DNA of 64,000 bases from Microbulbifer sp. SAOS-129_SWC (GCF_039696035.1 NZ_CP155567.1:683501-747500), one strand, 5' to 3'; shown: positions 40,441 through 51,685, counted from the stretch's first letter. The notes: generated by a model from the letters alone, not told the origin. Numbers and translations: made by a program.

Positions 40441-43400
40441 ATGAATAAATTTGCATTGAAACCGCTGCTGTTCGGGCTCTTCGGTTTTTCGATCACCGTT
40501 TCCACCTGCGCGAGTGCGGAAGCGCTGAACCTGTCCAATGCGCCGCTGCAGTCGACAGGCAAGGCGGAACCCAACCTGATGATCCTGCTCGATTCGTCGG
40601 GGTCGATGGCGACGGAGCTGAGCAGTGGTGATACCCGTCTTGCGGTGGCCAAGTCAGCGGCGGTGGATGTCGTGCGCGGACTGGGCGATATCCGCGTCGG
40701 CCTGGCGCGATTTAATGATACGGACGGGGCCAAAATTCTCTACGGGCTGACCAGTATTTCCACTTCAGGTGCACGCGACGATCTGATAACCAAGATCAAT
40801 GCCATCGATGCCACGGACTGGACACCACTGGCCGAATCCCTCGCGGACCTCGGTCGCTACTACGTTCAGGGCCATGAGTCGGCGACGGTGACGCTGCACC
40901 CGGATGATCCGGCGCTTAAAGAAGACGTTACCGCATCGACAGTGCTCGATCGCGTACCGCATTACGCCGATGGCGTCTCCGCCCCCACCAGTTCCGATCC
41001 CGCGATCCAGTATTACTGCCAGAAAAATTTTATCCTGACCCTGACCGATGGCCTGCCGACCCAGGACCGTATCGTCAGTAAAGACCTGCAGGATTACGAC
41101 GGCGATTGCCCAAACGGCAACGATGGGCTGACTTGTTCTGCCAACGACAAGAAAGTCAACGCCGGCTATGTCTACGAAAGCCAGGATAATAACCCGTCCG
41201 ACTATATGGATGACGTGGCGCAGGCATTGCACGAGGTAGACTGGCGCCCGGATCTGACCGACTCGAGTGATCCGACCCACAAGAACAATATCACCAGTTA
41301 CTTTATCGGCTTCGCCGACGACAGTCTGAAAGACAATCTGTTGCTCAAGGATGCCGGCAACCAGGGCGGCGGCAGTTACAAATACGCCTCCGATGCATCG
41401 GCGCTGGTGACCTCCTTCAACGATGCCATCGCTTCAATTTCCAATTCCGTCGGTACCCAGTCGTCGGTCGCTTTCAACTCGACCACGCTGGATGCCGGTG
41501 CTGTCATCTACTCGGCCAAATTCGACACCTCGGATTTCAGCGGCAAGCTGATTGCACGCTCGCTGGATCCGGATACCGGGCGTATTGCCGCGACCGAGTG
41601 GGAGGCGTCGGAACAGCTCGCCGACGAATCGTCCTCCACCCGCCAGATCATTACCTATCTTAATAACACCGGTGTACCTTTTACTGCGACCAGTAGCGGC
41701 GTTTTCGATACCAATAGCGTGACGCCGCACGAGGCGGATCTGAAAGTCGACAGCTCGGACGGTTCTACCGACGATACGGCAAACCTGAGAGATGATCGTT
41801 TGGCCTATATCCGCGGTGATACGACGAGTGATGATGCGAGTGGTTTCCGGCCACGCGGTACGTTCGCTTCAGGTAGCTATTACGGCAAGCCGAAATTGCT
41901 CGGTGATATCGTGCACTCGACACCGGTTTACGTGGGCAAGCCGGAGCTGGACTGGCCGGCCGATTTTGGCGGTAACAGCGCTAATCAGAGTTACGCGCAG
42001 TTCCAGATCGACGAGGAAAACCGCACGCCGATGGTCTATGTCGGCGCCAACGACGGTATGTTGCACGGCTTCAACGCGAATACCGGTGAGGAAGTGTTTG
42101 GCTATATTCCGTCTCTGGTGCTGAGCACCGAGCGCTACGACGGCCTGCACGTATTCACCAGTGACGAGTACTCACATAATTATTATGTCGACCTGACCCC
42201 CGCGGTATCAGATGTCTACATCGATCCGACTGGCGGAAATTCTGAGGACTGGCACACGGTGCTGATCGGCGGCCTGCGCGGCGGTGGCAAGGGCTATTTT
42301 GCTCTCAATGTCACCGATCCGTCGGTGCTCGACGAGAGCCATGCGGACGCTGTGACCATGTGGGAGTTTGATGGCGGCGACAGTACCGACCAGAAGAACC
42401 TCGGTTATTCCTATTCCCGGGCGCAGATCGCCAAGTTGAACAATGGGAAATGGGTGGCGATTTTCGGCAATGGCTACAATAGCGACAACGGCGTGGCCGG
42501 ACTGTTTATCGTCGATATCGAGGCGGGCGCAGATGGAAACTGGCATAACGGCGACTGGAAATTTATCAGTACCGGCTCCGGCACTGTCAGTGACCGCAAG
42601 AACGGCCTGTCGTCCCCGCGGTTGGTCGACCTGGATGGCGACAAAGTGGTGGATCGCGTCTACGCTGGCGACCTGATGGGCAATATGTGGGCGTTTGACC
42701 TCTCCAGCAGCAGCGACAGTAATTGGAGTGTGGTCGGTGGTAAACCACTATTCAAAGCGGGAGGCGGCACCCCCGAGGCGCAGAATGCGATTCTGGCGGC
42801 GCCGCTGGTAGCACGCAATACCGTGGTGACGGATGGCAGCTCACCAAATGTGTTGGTGATGTTTGGCACCGGCCAGTACCTGAATAGCGGTGATCTCAGC
42901 GATAATACCGCCGGGGCCTTCTATGCGGTGTGGGATAATGGTTACACGGAGACCAATGCGTCTCTGACCCCGTCAAATCTGGTTCCGCGCACGCTGACCG
43001 ATGACGGTACCGGCCGCAAGATCAACTCAGGGGATGCGATCGACTGGACTACCTATTATGGCTGGCGCATGGAGCTGGACAGCGGCTCGGGTGATTACGC
43101 CGGCGAGCGGGTCATCACGTCGCCGGCACTGCGCCGCAATACCCTGTTCTTCAGTACTGTCAGCCCCAACCCGCAACCCTGTGCCTCCAGTGGCAAGGGA
43201 TACCTGATGGCGTTCGATTTCCGCACCGGCCTCGAGGGCGACGATCCGGTGGCGGATATCAATAACGATGGTGAAATCAACGCGCAGGACGATGGCTATG
43301 TCGGCAAGGAATTCGAAAGCTGTACCGGCGATAACTGCGATGACGGTAGTAACAACTCCGGCGGCGATCCGGGGATGCCCGGTGAATCCGGTTTTATCGG

Positions 43401-43512
43401 CGATGTGCGCTGTACACCGGGCAGTAACGGTGATGTGATCTGCGACGATATCGACGTGGGGGATGAAGAACGCGAAGGCCGGCTCGCGTGGGAAGAGTTC
43501 TCGCCCCAATAA
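40441..43512 (+). CDS. pilY1: Type IV pilus tip adhesin/biogenesis factor PilY1
   Basis: 1023 residues with a signal peptide (about 1-26). The N-terminal third holds a von Willebrand A-like domain with MIDAS sequence LLDSSGSM (about residues 50-57); this part senses surface contact in Pseudomonas. The C-terminal half (from about 480) is the PilY1 beta-propeller, with MVYVGANDGMLHGFNANTGE and a calcium-binding loop LDGDKVVDRVYAGDLMG (DLDGDKVVD, about residue 730). Near the end, DINNDGEINAQDDGY looks like another EF-hand/dockerin-type site. Exported with the minor pilins and needed for pilus assembly, twitching and attachment. Shorter than P. aeruginosa PilY1 (about 1160). Confidence 0.92.
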   Translation: MNKFALKPLLFGLFGFSITVSTCASAEALNLSNAPLQSTGKAEPNLMILLDSSGSMATELSSGDTRLAVAKSAAVDVVRGLGDIRVGLARFNDTDGAKILYGLTSISTSGARDDLITKINAIDATDWTPLAESLADLGRYYVQGHESATVTLHPDDPALKEDVTASTVLDRVPHYADGVSAPTSSDPAIQYYCQKNFILTLTDGLPTQDRIVSKDLQDYDGDCPNGNDGLTCSANDKKVNAGYVYESQDNNPSDYMDDVAQALHEVDWRPDLTDSSDPTHKNNITSYFIGFADDSLKDNLLLKDAGNQGGGSYKYASDASALVTSFNDAIASISNSVGTQSSVAFNSTTLDAGAVIYSAKFDTSDFSGKLIARSLDPDTGRIAATEWEASEQLADESSSTRQIITYLNNTGVPFTATSSGVFDTNSVTPHEADLKVDSSDGSTDDTANLRDDRLAYIRGDTTSDDASGFRPRGTFASGSYYGKPKLLGDIVHSTPVYVGKPELDWPADFGGNSANQSYAQFQIDEENRTPMVYVGANDGMLHGFNANTGEEVFGYIPSLVLSTERYDGLHVFTSDEYSHNYYVDLTPAVSDVYIDPTGGNSEDWHTVLIGGLRGGGKGYFALNVTDPSVLDESHADAVTMWEFDGGDSTDQKNLGYSYSRAQIAKLNNGKWVAIFGNGYNSDNGVAGLFIVDIEAGADGNWHNGDWKFISTGSGTVSDRKNGLSSPRLVDLDGDKVVDRVYAGDLMGNMWAFDLSSSSDSNWSVVGGKPLFKAGGGTPEAQNAILAAPLVARNTVVTDGSSPNVLVMFGTGQYLNSGDLSDNTAGAFYAVWDNGYTETNASLTPSNLVPRTLTDDGTGRKINSGDAIDWTTYYGWRMELDSGSGDYAGERVITSPALRRNTLFFSTVSPNPQPCASSGKGYLMAFDFRTGLEGDDPVADINNDGEINAQDDGYVGKEFESCTGDNCDDGSNNSGGDPGMPGESGFIGDVRCTPGSNGDVICDDIDVGDEEREGRLAWEEFSPQ

Positions 43513-43582
43513 ATCGGGTAGCGACAGTTTGCGGTTCCGGCGCTACAGTGTGCCGCGTGTAAAAAATATGATGGAAGCAGCA

Positions 43583-44044
43583 ATGAAAAAGCAGCTGGGT
43601 TTTACCCTGATAGAACTGATGATCGTGGTGGCGATTGTGGGGATCCTCGCCGCAGTCGCCTGGCCTGCCTACCAGAACCAGGTACGCTCCTCCAACCGTG
43701 CCGATGCCGAAGGGGCGTTGATGGGATTTGCGCAGGCTATGGAGCGCCACTTTACTGAAAAGGGCACTTACAAGGGCGCTGCAGATGGCGGCGGCGATAC
43801 CGGAAGCCCCGGTGTTTTTGCCCCGCAGGTGCCCCTGGACGGCAGTAACAAATTCTACGATCTGAAAATCATAAGTGCCGATGCCAGCAGCTACACATTG
43901 CAGGCGCAGCCCATTGGCGGGGGGGTGCAGGCAAATGATGGCAAGCTGCAACTGGATTCCAGCGGTGAGAAAGCCTGGGACCGCGGCAACGACGGATCCT
44001 TCGATGATCCCGGCGACCTGTGCTGGAAGACAACCTGCAGCTGA
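43583..44044 (+). CDS. pilE: Type IV pilin PilE (minor pilin)
   Basis: 153 residues from ATG 43583 (MKKQLGFTLIELMIVVAIVG), with leader cleavage G6-F7 and Glu at +5. GGAAG lies five bases before the ATG; upstream in-frame ATGs at 43568 and 43571 are possible but would lengthen the leader. The Cys pair near the end (LCWKTTC) forms the D-loop. Last gene of the operon; placement after pilY1 matches Pseudomonas pilE. The convergent FimT-like gene ends only six bases away, with no terminator in between. Confidence 0.9.
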   Translation: MKKQLGFTLIELMIVVAIVGILAAVAWPAYQNQVRSSNRADAEGALMGFAQAMERHFTEKGTYKGAADGGGDTGSPGVFAPQVPLDGSNKFYDLKIISADASSYTLQAQPIGGGVQANDGKLQLDSSGEKAWDRGNDGSFDDPGDLCWKTTCS

Positions 44045-44050
44045 TCCTGT

Positions 44051-44614
44051 TCAGGCGGCAGTGCAGGTCAGGTCGCTGCCGCTGCCGTTTTCCACCAGTC
44101 CGTTTCCGTCACTGTCACGGCCGATATAGGGGCGGCCGGTGGCGTTCAGTACAATAATCCACCCCTGTTCAGCGTCGCTGTCCGGTGGGCAATAGGCAAA
44201 GTTGCCCGTCTGGTTTTGCGGGCGGCCATCGGGGCGGAACTGCAGATAGCTGCCGTGCAGGGTGTTCCAGTGCAGTGAAGCGCCGGCAGGCATGGGCTCC
44301 AGGATCCTTTCCAGCATTTCATCGGCATCGCGCTGATGGTCGCCATCGGTGTCGACAAACAGCTGTGCGCCGTTGCTCCAATCATTGTTGCAGTTGCTGT
44401 CCGTATCCAGGGGGCAGAGTGTATAGATTTTCCCTTCGCTGTATGCTTTGCCGCGCGCCAGAGCGATAAGGTCGAAAAGTCGGTGTCGCTGTATTTCCGC
44501 GCGGTAGCGCTGAACGAAATGTGTCATTGGTGGTACTGCCACACTGGCGACAACAGCGAGAATCGCCATAGTCACAATCAGTTCGAGCAGGGTGACGCCC
44601 GAATTCGCTTTCAT
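44051..44614 (-). CDS. Extra GspH/FimT-type pseudopilin on the opposite strand
   Basis: 187 residues from ATG 44614 (MKANSGVTLLELIVTMAILA); a longer frame to 44677 is not supported. Processing is expected after G6, with Val at +1 and Glu at +5. The body has the GspH-type fold: PPMTHFVQRYRAEIQRHRLF, ALARGKAYSEGKIYTLCPLD and a Ca-site-like run DTDGDHQRDADEM. A FimT-like gene sits near pilSR-fimU in Pseudomonas as well. Here it points toward pilE. Whether it builds a pilus, secretion pseudopilus or DNA-uptake complex is not clear. Confidence 0.8.
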   Translation of the reverse strand: MKANSGVTLLELIVTMAILAVVASVAVPPMTHFVQRYRAEIQRHRLFDLIALARGKAYSEGKIYTLCPLDTDSNCNNDWSNGAQLFVDTDGDHQRDADEMLERILEPMPAGASLHWNTLHGSYLQFRPDGRPQNQTGNFAYCPPDSDAEQGWIIVLNATGRPYIGRDSDGNGLVENGSGSDLTCTAA

Positions 44615-44781
44615 GGTGCAGGCTCCTCTTCCGTGAGAGAGAGCCAGCATACTGCGTGGTGCGTGAAAGCCAATCACAGGCCATTACGGCGCGCGAGTAC
44701 CACTCATCCCTAGCCAGCTACCCAGTCACCCAGCTAAACAGGTGCTCATGGGGGCGCTTCGGTGCAAATCGACCGGTGTGC

Positions 44782-46176
<1,395 letters not shown>

Positions 46177-46297
46177 GTATCCGTGCGCTGTTATTGTTGA
46201 TTCGCGAAGATTTTAGCAGTCGATTATGACAGAGATTCAATCTGTTGGGGGGGTGGTGTCGTAGGAAATTTTCCTGTATTGGTCGGTTTCTCTGAAA

Positions 46298-47905
46298 CTA
46301 GATCACTCGATTTGCGTGAGCAAACTCTACCCGAAAGCAGCTCCGGTTGTCTTCGCTGCGACAGTAAAACAGGTTTGCCTGGTTGGCTTCGCACAATTCG
46401 CGCGCGATATAGAGGCCCAGGCCACTGCCACCCTGACCGGTGGTGAAAAACGGTTCAAAGATTTTGTCGCGGTGCTCCGGCGGCACGCCCCGGCCGCTGT
46501 CGATGACATCGAGTACGGCGCAGTCGCGCTCGCGATTGCGGTAGACCGCCACCTCCACCTCGCGCAGGCCGCAGGCGCTGTGAGAATGACGCATGGCATT
46601 GGCACAGAGGTTGATGACTACCTGCGCCAGCTGTTGCGGGTCGAAGCGCGCCTGCACCGATTCGTCTGGCAGTTGCAGCTGTATACGCGCGTCGTCCGCA
46701 GCGCCGGCGCGAAAGTCCTGAATAAACAGTTCGAGCCAGTGCCCCAGATCGTGCATCTGCGGCACGGTGGCGCGGCGTCGCGACAGTTGCATGACATTCT
46801 CCACGATCTCGTTCACGCGCTGGCTGTGGCGACAGATGATGTCGGTCAGGTGGCGGTCTTCCGCGCTCAGGTTGGTGGATTCCGATAACAGTTGCGCGGC
46901 GTGGCTGATGGCCCCGAGGGGGTTGCGGATTTCATGCGCGATGGAGCCGGTCAGATGACCGAGGGAGGCGAGTTTCAGTTTCTGTGCCGCCTGGGTCAGC
47001 TTGCGGTTGTCCTCCACGAATACCAGCGCACTGTCACCGTGTTCGCGGCGCAGGTTGGCGAAACTGAATCGCAGTTCGCTGCCGTTTTCCGCGTTGACCA
47101 GGGTGCTGCCGCGGCCCGGATCGCGGCGCCACTCGCGCACGATGCGGTGTAGCTCGCCCTGTCGCTCGCCGCCGGGCTGCAGCTGGTCGCCGAGCAGCTG
47201 GCGCGCGGCGCGGTTGATCAGCTCCGGCTGGTTGGCGGCATCCATCACCAGCACGCCGGTGCGCATGCGCTCGACGATCTGCTGCGCCAGGCGCTGCAGG
47301 TGGGCGGCCTGGCGGCTTTGCTGGTCGGCGCGCAGGGTGGCGCTGCGGATTCGGGCGGACAGATATTGCAGTGCACTGACGGTGGCAAACAGCAGTATGC
47401 CGAGGCTGCCGGCAGAGACGATATCCTGGGTCTCGGCATGGCCGGCCAGCAGGCCATAAAGCTGCTGAACAATCACCGCGATGCTGGCCACGGCGGCGAA
47501 GAAGGCGCCCATACGGCGGTCGAGCAGCATTGAGCCCACCGAGCAGTTGATCAACAGCAGGTAGCCGAGACCGGAATTGAGCCCGCCGCTGGCCTGGATC
47601 AGCAGGATAAAATTGAGGATGTCGCAGCCGAGAATCAGCCCCACCTGGCTCGTGCTGGTGCGGTAGGCGCTGTTGCGCAGGTGCAGCAGCCAGCCGAAGT
47701 TCAGCGCGGCGTAGGCGATTACGGTATTGAGAAAGAGGCCCGGGGCGCTATTGCCGACGGCGCCCTGGCCGATACCGGAAGTGAAGATGCCGAGCAGGAT
47801 CAGGGCGATGGCCACGCGGTAAAATGCGTAAATCCGCAACAACTCGTGATGTTGCAGGGGCGGGCCGGCGGCGTGCACTGCACCGCTCACATTGTCTGTA
47901 CTCAT
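46298..47905 (-). CDS. pilS: Sensor histidine kinase PilS
   Basis: 535 residues from ATG 47905 (MSTDNVSGAVHA); the frame reaches 48001 but that would overlap the divergent nadE start. N-terminal membrane helices (about six, residues 25-190), a PAS-like segment (MRTGVLVMDAANQPELINRA, about 230), phosphotransfer helix with LTGSIAHEIRNPLGAISHAA (about 325), then ATPase motifs NLCANAMRHSH, DSGRGVPPEHRDKIFEPFFT and GLGLYIAREL. It senses pilin levels in the inner membrane and signals to PilR, encoded just downstream. Confidence 0.93.
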   Translation of the reverse strand: MSTDNVSGAVHAAGPPLQHHELLRIYAFYRVAIALILLGIFTSGIGQGAVGNSAPGLFLNTVIAYAALNFGWLLHLRNSAYRTSTSQVGLILGCDILNFILLIQASGGLNSGLGYLLLINCSVGSMLLDRRMGAFFAAVASIAVIVQQLYGLLAGHAETQDIVSAGSLGILLFATVSALQYLSARIRSATLRADQQSRQAAHLQRLAQQIVERMRTGVLVMDAANQPELINRAARQLLGDQLQPGGERQGELHRIVREWRRDPGRGSTLVNAENGSELRFSFANLRREHGDSALVFVEDNRKLTQAAQKLKLASLGHLTGSIAHEIRNPLGAISHAAQLLSESTNLSAEDRHLTDIICRHSQRVNEIVENVMQLSRRRATVPQMHDLGHWLELFIQDFRAGAADDARIQLQLPDESVQARFDPQQLAQVVINLCANAMRHSHSACGLREVEVAVYRNRERDCAVLDVIDSGRGVPPEHRDKIFEPFFTTGQGGSGLGLYIARELCEANQANLFYCRSEDNRSCFRVEFAHANRVI

Positions 47906-47907
47906 TG

Positions 47908-47937
47908 TTGTATCCGGACGCCGTGGCAGCGATACAA
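47908..47937. promoter_or_regulatory. 7-bp inverted repeat in the pilS/nadE divergent region
   Basis: TTGTATC (47908-47914) and GATACAA (47931-47937). The parts also resemble a -35 (TTGTAT) and -10 (TACAAT) for nadE, at a poor 19-base spacing. Could be an operator or chance. Confidence 0.3.
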
Positions 47938-47966
47938 TGGGGGTCTGTCTGTTCTGAGGTTCGAAG

Positions 47967-49595
47967 ATGTCTACTTTGCAGCTAGTGCTGGCACAAATCA
48001 ATTCTCTGGTCGGGGATATTCCCGGTAATACCGCCCACGTAATAGAAGTGGCGCGTCGCGCCCACCGCGAGCTGGGCGCGGATCTGGTGCTGTTTCCCGA
48101 GCTGACCCTGTGTGGCTATCCGCCCGAGGACCTGCTGCTGCGCCCGAGTATGCAGCGGCGCATCGATGCGGCGCTGGCACAGCTGCTGGCGGCAGAGCTG
48201 CCCTGTGCGGTGCTGGTGGGCTATCCGCGGGTGGTGGCCGGCAAAGTCTTCAACATGGCGGGCCTCATTGACGGCGGCCAGCTGGTGGCCGAGTACGCCA
48301 AGCAAAAGCTGCCCAACTATCAGGTGTTTGACGAGATGCGCTACTTCGTCGCCGGCGATCAGCCGTGCGTACTGGAGTTCCGCGGCATTCCCCTGTCGAT
48401 CACGGTGTGTGAGGACATCTGGCACCCGGAGCCGGTGGCCCAGGCCGCGGCCGCCGGCGCGCAGCTGATGCTGAATATCAACGCCTCGCCGTTTCACCGC
48501 GGCAAGGCCCAGCAGCGCCTGGAACTGCTCGGCAACCAGGCCCGCGCCGGGCAGATGCCGATTGTCTATGTCAATTGCTGCGGCGGGCAGGATGAGCTGG
48601 TATTCGACGGTGGTTCCTTTGCCGTCGATGCTCTGGGCAAGCTCAGCGCCCGCGCGCCGGAATTTACCGAGCACCTGCTGCCGGTGCGTGTCGAGCAGCG
48701 CGATGGCCAGGTCACGGTGGCGAGCGGTGAGATCACGCCGGCATTGGGCGATCTCGCCTCCGTATACCGCGCGCTGGTGGTGGGCGTGCGTGACTATGTC
48801 AACAAGAACGGTTTCAACGGTGTGGTGCTGGGGCTGTCCGGCGGTATCGATTCGGCGCTGACGCTGGCGATCGCCGTGGATGCCCTGGGTAGCGAGCGGG
48901 TCGAGGCGCTGATGATGCCGTTTCGCTACACCTCCGATCTCTCCAGGAACGATGCTGCGGATCAGGCGCAGCGCCTCGGAATCCGCTACCGGGTGGTCAG
49001 TATCGAGCCGATCTTCGATGCCTTTATGGGCGCGCTGGCCGCCGAGTTCGAGGGCACTTCACGGGATACCACCGAGGAAAACCTGCAGGCACGCTCCCGC
49101 GGCGTGTTGCTGATGGCCATTTCCAACAAGAAGGGCGCCATGGTGCTGACCACCGGCAACAAGAGCGAGCTGGCGGTGGGTTACGCCACCCTGTACGGCG
49201 ATATGGTGGGGGGCTACAACGCCCTCAAGGACGTGCCCAAGACTCTGGTGTTTGAGCTGGCGCGGTACCGCAACAGCATCGACGCGGTGATTCCGGAGAG
49301 TGTCATCACCCGCCCGCCCAGCGCGGAGCTGGCACCGGACCAGGTCGATTCCGACAGCCTGCCGCCCTATGACGAGCTGGATCGGATTCTCAACCTGTAT
49401 ATCGATCGCGACAACAGTGCCGAGGACATCATCGCCCGCGGTTTCGAGCGCGCGACGGTGGAACGGGTGGTGCGCCTGGTAGATCGCAACGAGTATAAGC
49501 GCCGCCAGGCGGCGGTGGGTGTGCGCATCTCCGAGCGCGGGTTCGGCCGCGACCGGCGCTACCCGATCACGAATGGCTGGAAGGCCGGCGAATAG
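47967..49595 (+). CDS. nadE: Glutamine-dependent NAD+ synthetase
   Basis: 542 residues with two domains. The N-terminal nitrilase-type glutaminase (about 1-265) carries the Glu-Lys-Cys triad: FPELTLCGYPPEDL (Glu46), KQKLPNYQVFDEMRYF (Lys) and ITVCEDIWHPE (Cys, about 149). The C-terminal synthetase has the ATP P-loop LGLSGGIDSALTLAIA (about 293) and LTTGNKSELAVGYATLYGDM. It amidates nicotinate adenine dinucleotide with ammonia from glutamine. Single-gene unit between pilS and bamD, a position not seen in the P. aeruginosa order. Confidence 0.96.
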   Translation: MSTLQLVLAQINSLVGDIPGNTAHVIEVARRAHRELGADLVLFPELTLCGYPPEDLLLRPSMQRRIDAALAQLLAAELPCAVLVGYPRVVAGKVFNMAGLIDGGQLVAEYAKQKLPNYQVFDEMRYFVAGDQPCVLEFRGIPLSITVCEDIWHPEPVAQAAAAGAQLMLNINASPFHRGKAQQRLELLGNQARAGQMPIVYVNCCGGQDELVFDGGSFAVDALGKLSARAPEFTEHLLPVRVEQRDGQVTVASGEITPALGDLASVYRALVVGVRDYVNKNGFNGVVLGLSGGIDSALTLAIAVDALGSERVEALMMPFRYTSDLSRNDAADQAQRLGIRYRVVSIEPIFDAFMGALAAEFEGTSRDTTEENLQARSRGVLLMAISNKKGAMVLTTGNKSELAVGYATLYGDMVGGYNALKDVPKTLVFELARYRNSIDAVIPESVITRPPSAELAPDQVDSDSLPPYDELDRILNLYIDRDNSAEDIIARGFERATVERVVRLVDRNEYKRRQAAVGVRISERGFGRDRRYPITNGWKAGE

Positions 49596-49610
49596 CCGGC
49601 AGTACAAATG

Positions 49611-49638
49611 AAAAACGGCACCCGCGGGTGCCGTTTTT
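49611..49638. terminator. Bidirectional terminator between nadE and bamD
   Basis: AAAAACGGCACC, CGCG, GGTGCCGTTTTT. The T-rich arms serve nadE on the plus and bamD on the minus strand, 19 bases beyond the bamD stop. Confidence 0.9.
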
Positions 49639-49656
49639 GATTGCCGCAGCCGGGGG

Positions 49657-50607
49657 TTAATTCAACTCTGGCGGCAGCGGCGCGTCTTCCGGGCGGTACT
49701 CGGTATTGTACAGTTTGCGGCTGTCGAAACCGCGCGGGTCCGATTTCTCGAACAGGCCCAGAGTCAGGCGGTGCACAATGCTGCGGCCGCTGGCGCCCTT
49801 GTAGTAGTTGTAATTGAAGCTGCCGTCCTTGCGAAAGGCCGGGTGCTGCGGGTAGTTGGTGCGCAGCACGTTCAGTGCGTTGGCTTCCAGTTCCGGCATC
49901 TCCAGCAGGTGGTAGCCCTGCACCATCACTGCCAGTGCGTCGGGGACCGACGGGGTCTGCTGGAAGTTCTCCACCACGTAGCGGCCGCGGTTGGCGGCCG
50001 CCAGGTAGGCACCGCGCTTGAAGTAATAGTTGGCCACGTGGATCTCATAGCGCGCCAGCAGGTTGCGCAGGTGAATCATGCGCTTCTGCGCATCCGGTGC
50101 ATAGCGGCTGTCCGGATAGCGGGCCATCAGCTGGGCGAAGTAGGCAAAAGACTCCCGCGCCGAGCCCGGGTCACGGCTGGTCATGTCGGTGGGCAAGAAG
50201 CGCTCGAACAGGCCGTTGCCTTCGGTAAACGAGGCCAGGCCTTTCATGTAGTAGGCGTAGTCGACATTGCGGTGCTGCGGGTGCAGGCGGATGAAGCGAT
50301 CCGCTGAAGCGATGGCTGCATCGTTATCGTAATTGCGGTAGTAGGCGTAGATCAGCTCCAGTTGTGCCTGTTCGGCGTAATTGCCGAAGGGGAAGTTGTC
50401 TTCCAGCGCGCGCAGGTTCTTGATCGCCAGCTCCCACTGGCTGGAATCCAGCTGGCGCTGTGCGGCCTCGTAGAAGGCCTGCTCGGTGCGGCTGCCGCTG
50501 GGCAGCCCCTCTTCGGACTCATCGGTGCTGGCGCAGGCCACAACAATCGCGGACAGTACTACCAACCACAGTGATTTCCAGGCCTGTGTCGCCCCTCGCT
50601 CTATCAT
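49657..50607 (-). CDS. bamD: Outer membrane protein assembly factor BamD
   Basis: 316 residues. Lipoprotein signal peptide with lipobox VVAC (Cys25), then TPR-like repeats: [36 protein letters not shown] and [11 protein letters not shown]. BamD is the essential lipoprotein of the BAM complex that folds beta-barrel proteins in the outer membrane. The C-terminal tail ([20 protein letters not shown]) is longer than in E. coli BamD. Divergent from rluD, the conserved arrangement. Confidence 0.96.
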   Translation of the reverse strand: MIERGATQAWKSLWLVVLSAIVVACASTDESEEGLPSGSRTEQAFYEAAQRQLDSSQWELAIKNLRALEDNFPFGNYAEQAQLELIYAYYRNYDNDAAIASADRFIRLHPQHRNVDYAYYMKGLASFTEGNGLFERFLPTDMTSRDPGSARESFAYFAQLMARYPDSRYAPDAQKRMIHLRNLLARYEIHVANYYFKRGAYLAAANRGRYVVENFQQTPSVPDALAVMVQGYHLLEMPELEANALNVLRTNYPQHPAFRKDGSFNYNYYKGASGRSIVHRLTLGLFEKSDPRGFDSRKLYNTEYRPEDAPLPPELN

Positions 50608-50708
50608 TATTACTCTCTACCTTATTAAACTAGCCGCCAGTATAGATAACCGACGGCCCGCCATTTAACCACAGTCGCGGAGCTGCCCAAAGTGTTTGAA
50701 TTTGATCA

Positions 50709-51659
50709 ATGATTGAACAGCTCGAGCTCGATGTACAAGTTCCGGCAGACCTGGCCGGCCTGCGCTTAGACCAGGCTGCAGCGGAATTAATTCCCGACTA
50801 TTCGCGCGCACGCCTGCAGGCGTGGATAAAAAGCGGCCAACTGACGGTCAATGGCGCTGTCGCCAAGCCCAAGGACAAGCTGTTCGGCGGTGAGCAGCTG
50901 CAATTGCGCGCCCAACTGGAGGCCCAGGGCGAATGGCGCCCCGAGGCCATGGATCTGGATATCGTCTATGAAGACGCCAGCCTGCTGGTGCTGAACAAGC
51001 GGGCCGGACTGGTGGTTCACCCGGCCGCCGGCAATCCCGACGGCACCCTGCTGAATGGCCTGTTGCACCACTGCCCGGCGCTGGAGCTGATCCCGCGCGC
51101 CGGTATCGTGCACCGGCTGGACAAGGACACCAGCGGCCTGATGGTGGTGGCCAAGACGCTGCCGGCGCAGACCAGCCTGGTGGCGCAGCTGAAGGCGCGC
51201 AGTGTCAGCCGCCAGTACGACGCCATCGTCCAGGGGGTATTGAGTGGCGGCGGCACCGTCGACGCGCCCGTCGGACGCCATCGGCAGAACCGCCTGAAGA
51301 TGGCAGTTCTGGATTTTGGCGGTAAGGAAGCGATCACCCACTACCGGGTGCAGGAGCGCTTCCGCGCGCAGACACTGGTGCGCTGCAAGCTGGAGACCGG
51401 CCGCACCCACCAGATTCGCGTGCATATGGCCCATATCCGCCACCCGCTGGTGGGCGATCCGCTCTATGGCGGCCGCCCGCGCCTGCCGGCCGAGGCTCCC
51501 GCGGAACTCGTGCAGGCGCTGCAGAGTTTCCCGCGCCAGGCCCTGCACGCCGCCGAACTGGCGCTGGTACACCCGGACAGCGGCGAGGAGATGCACTGGT
51601 CGGCGCCGATGCCGGAAGATATGCTGCAGCTGCTCGAGCTGTTGCGCGCGGATATATAG
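50709..51659 (+). CDS. rluD: 23S rRNA pseudouridine synthase RluD
   Basis: 316 residues. N-terminal S4-like RNA-binding domain (about 15-75: LRLDQAAAELIPDYSRARLQ); catalytic domain with the active-site Asp in IVHRLDKDTSGLMVVAKT (about residue 139); CKLETGRTHQIRVHMAHIRH and LVGDPLYGG follow. Makes pseudouridines in helix 69 of 23S rRNA. Faces away from bamD; pgeF is downstream after repeat copy C. Confidence 0.97.
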   Translation: MIEQLELDVQVPADLAGLRLDQAAAELIPDYSRARLQAWIKSGQLTVNGAVAKPKDKLFGGEQLQLRAQLEAQGEWRPEAMDLDIVYEDASLLVLNKRAGLVVHPAAGNPDGTLLNGLLHHCPALELIPRAGIVHRLDKDTSGLMVVAKTLPAQTSLVAQLKARSVSRQYDAIVQGVLSGGGTVDAPVGRHRQNRLKMAVLDFGGKEAITHYRVQERFRAQTLVRCKLETGRTHQIRVHMAHIRHPLVGDPLYGGRPRLPAEAPAELVQALQSFPRQALHAAELALVHPDSGEEMHWSAPMPEDMLQLLELLRADI

Positions 51660-51685
51660 CGACTAAATCCTGCTTTCAGCCATTT

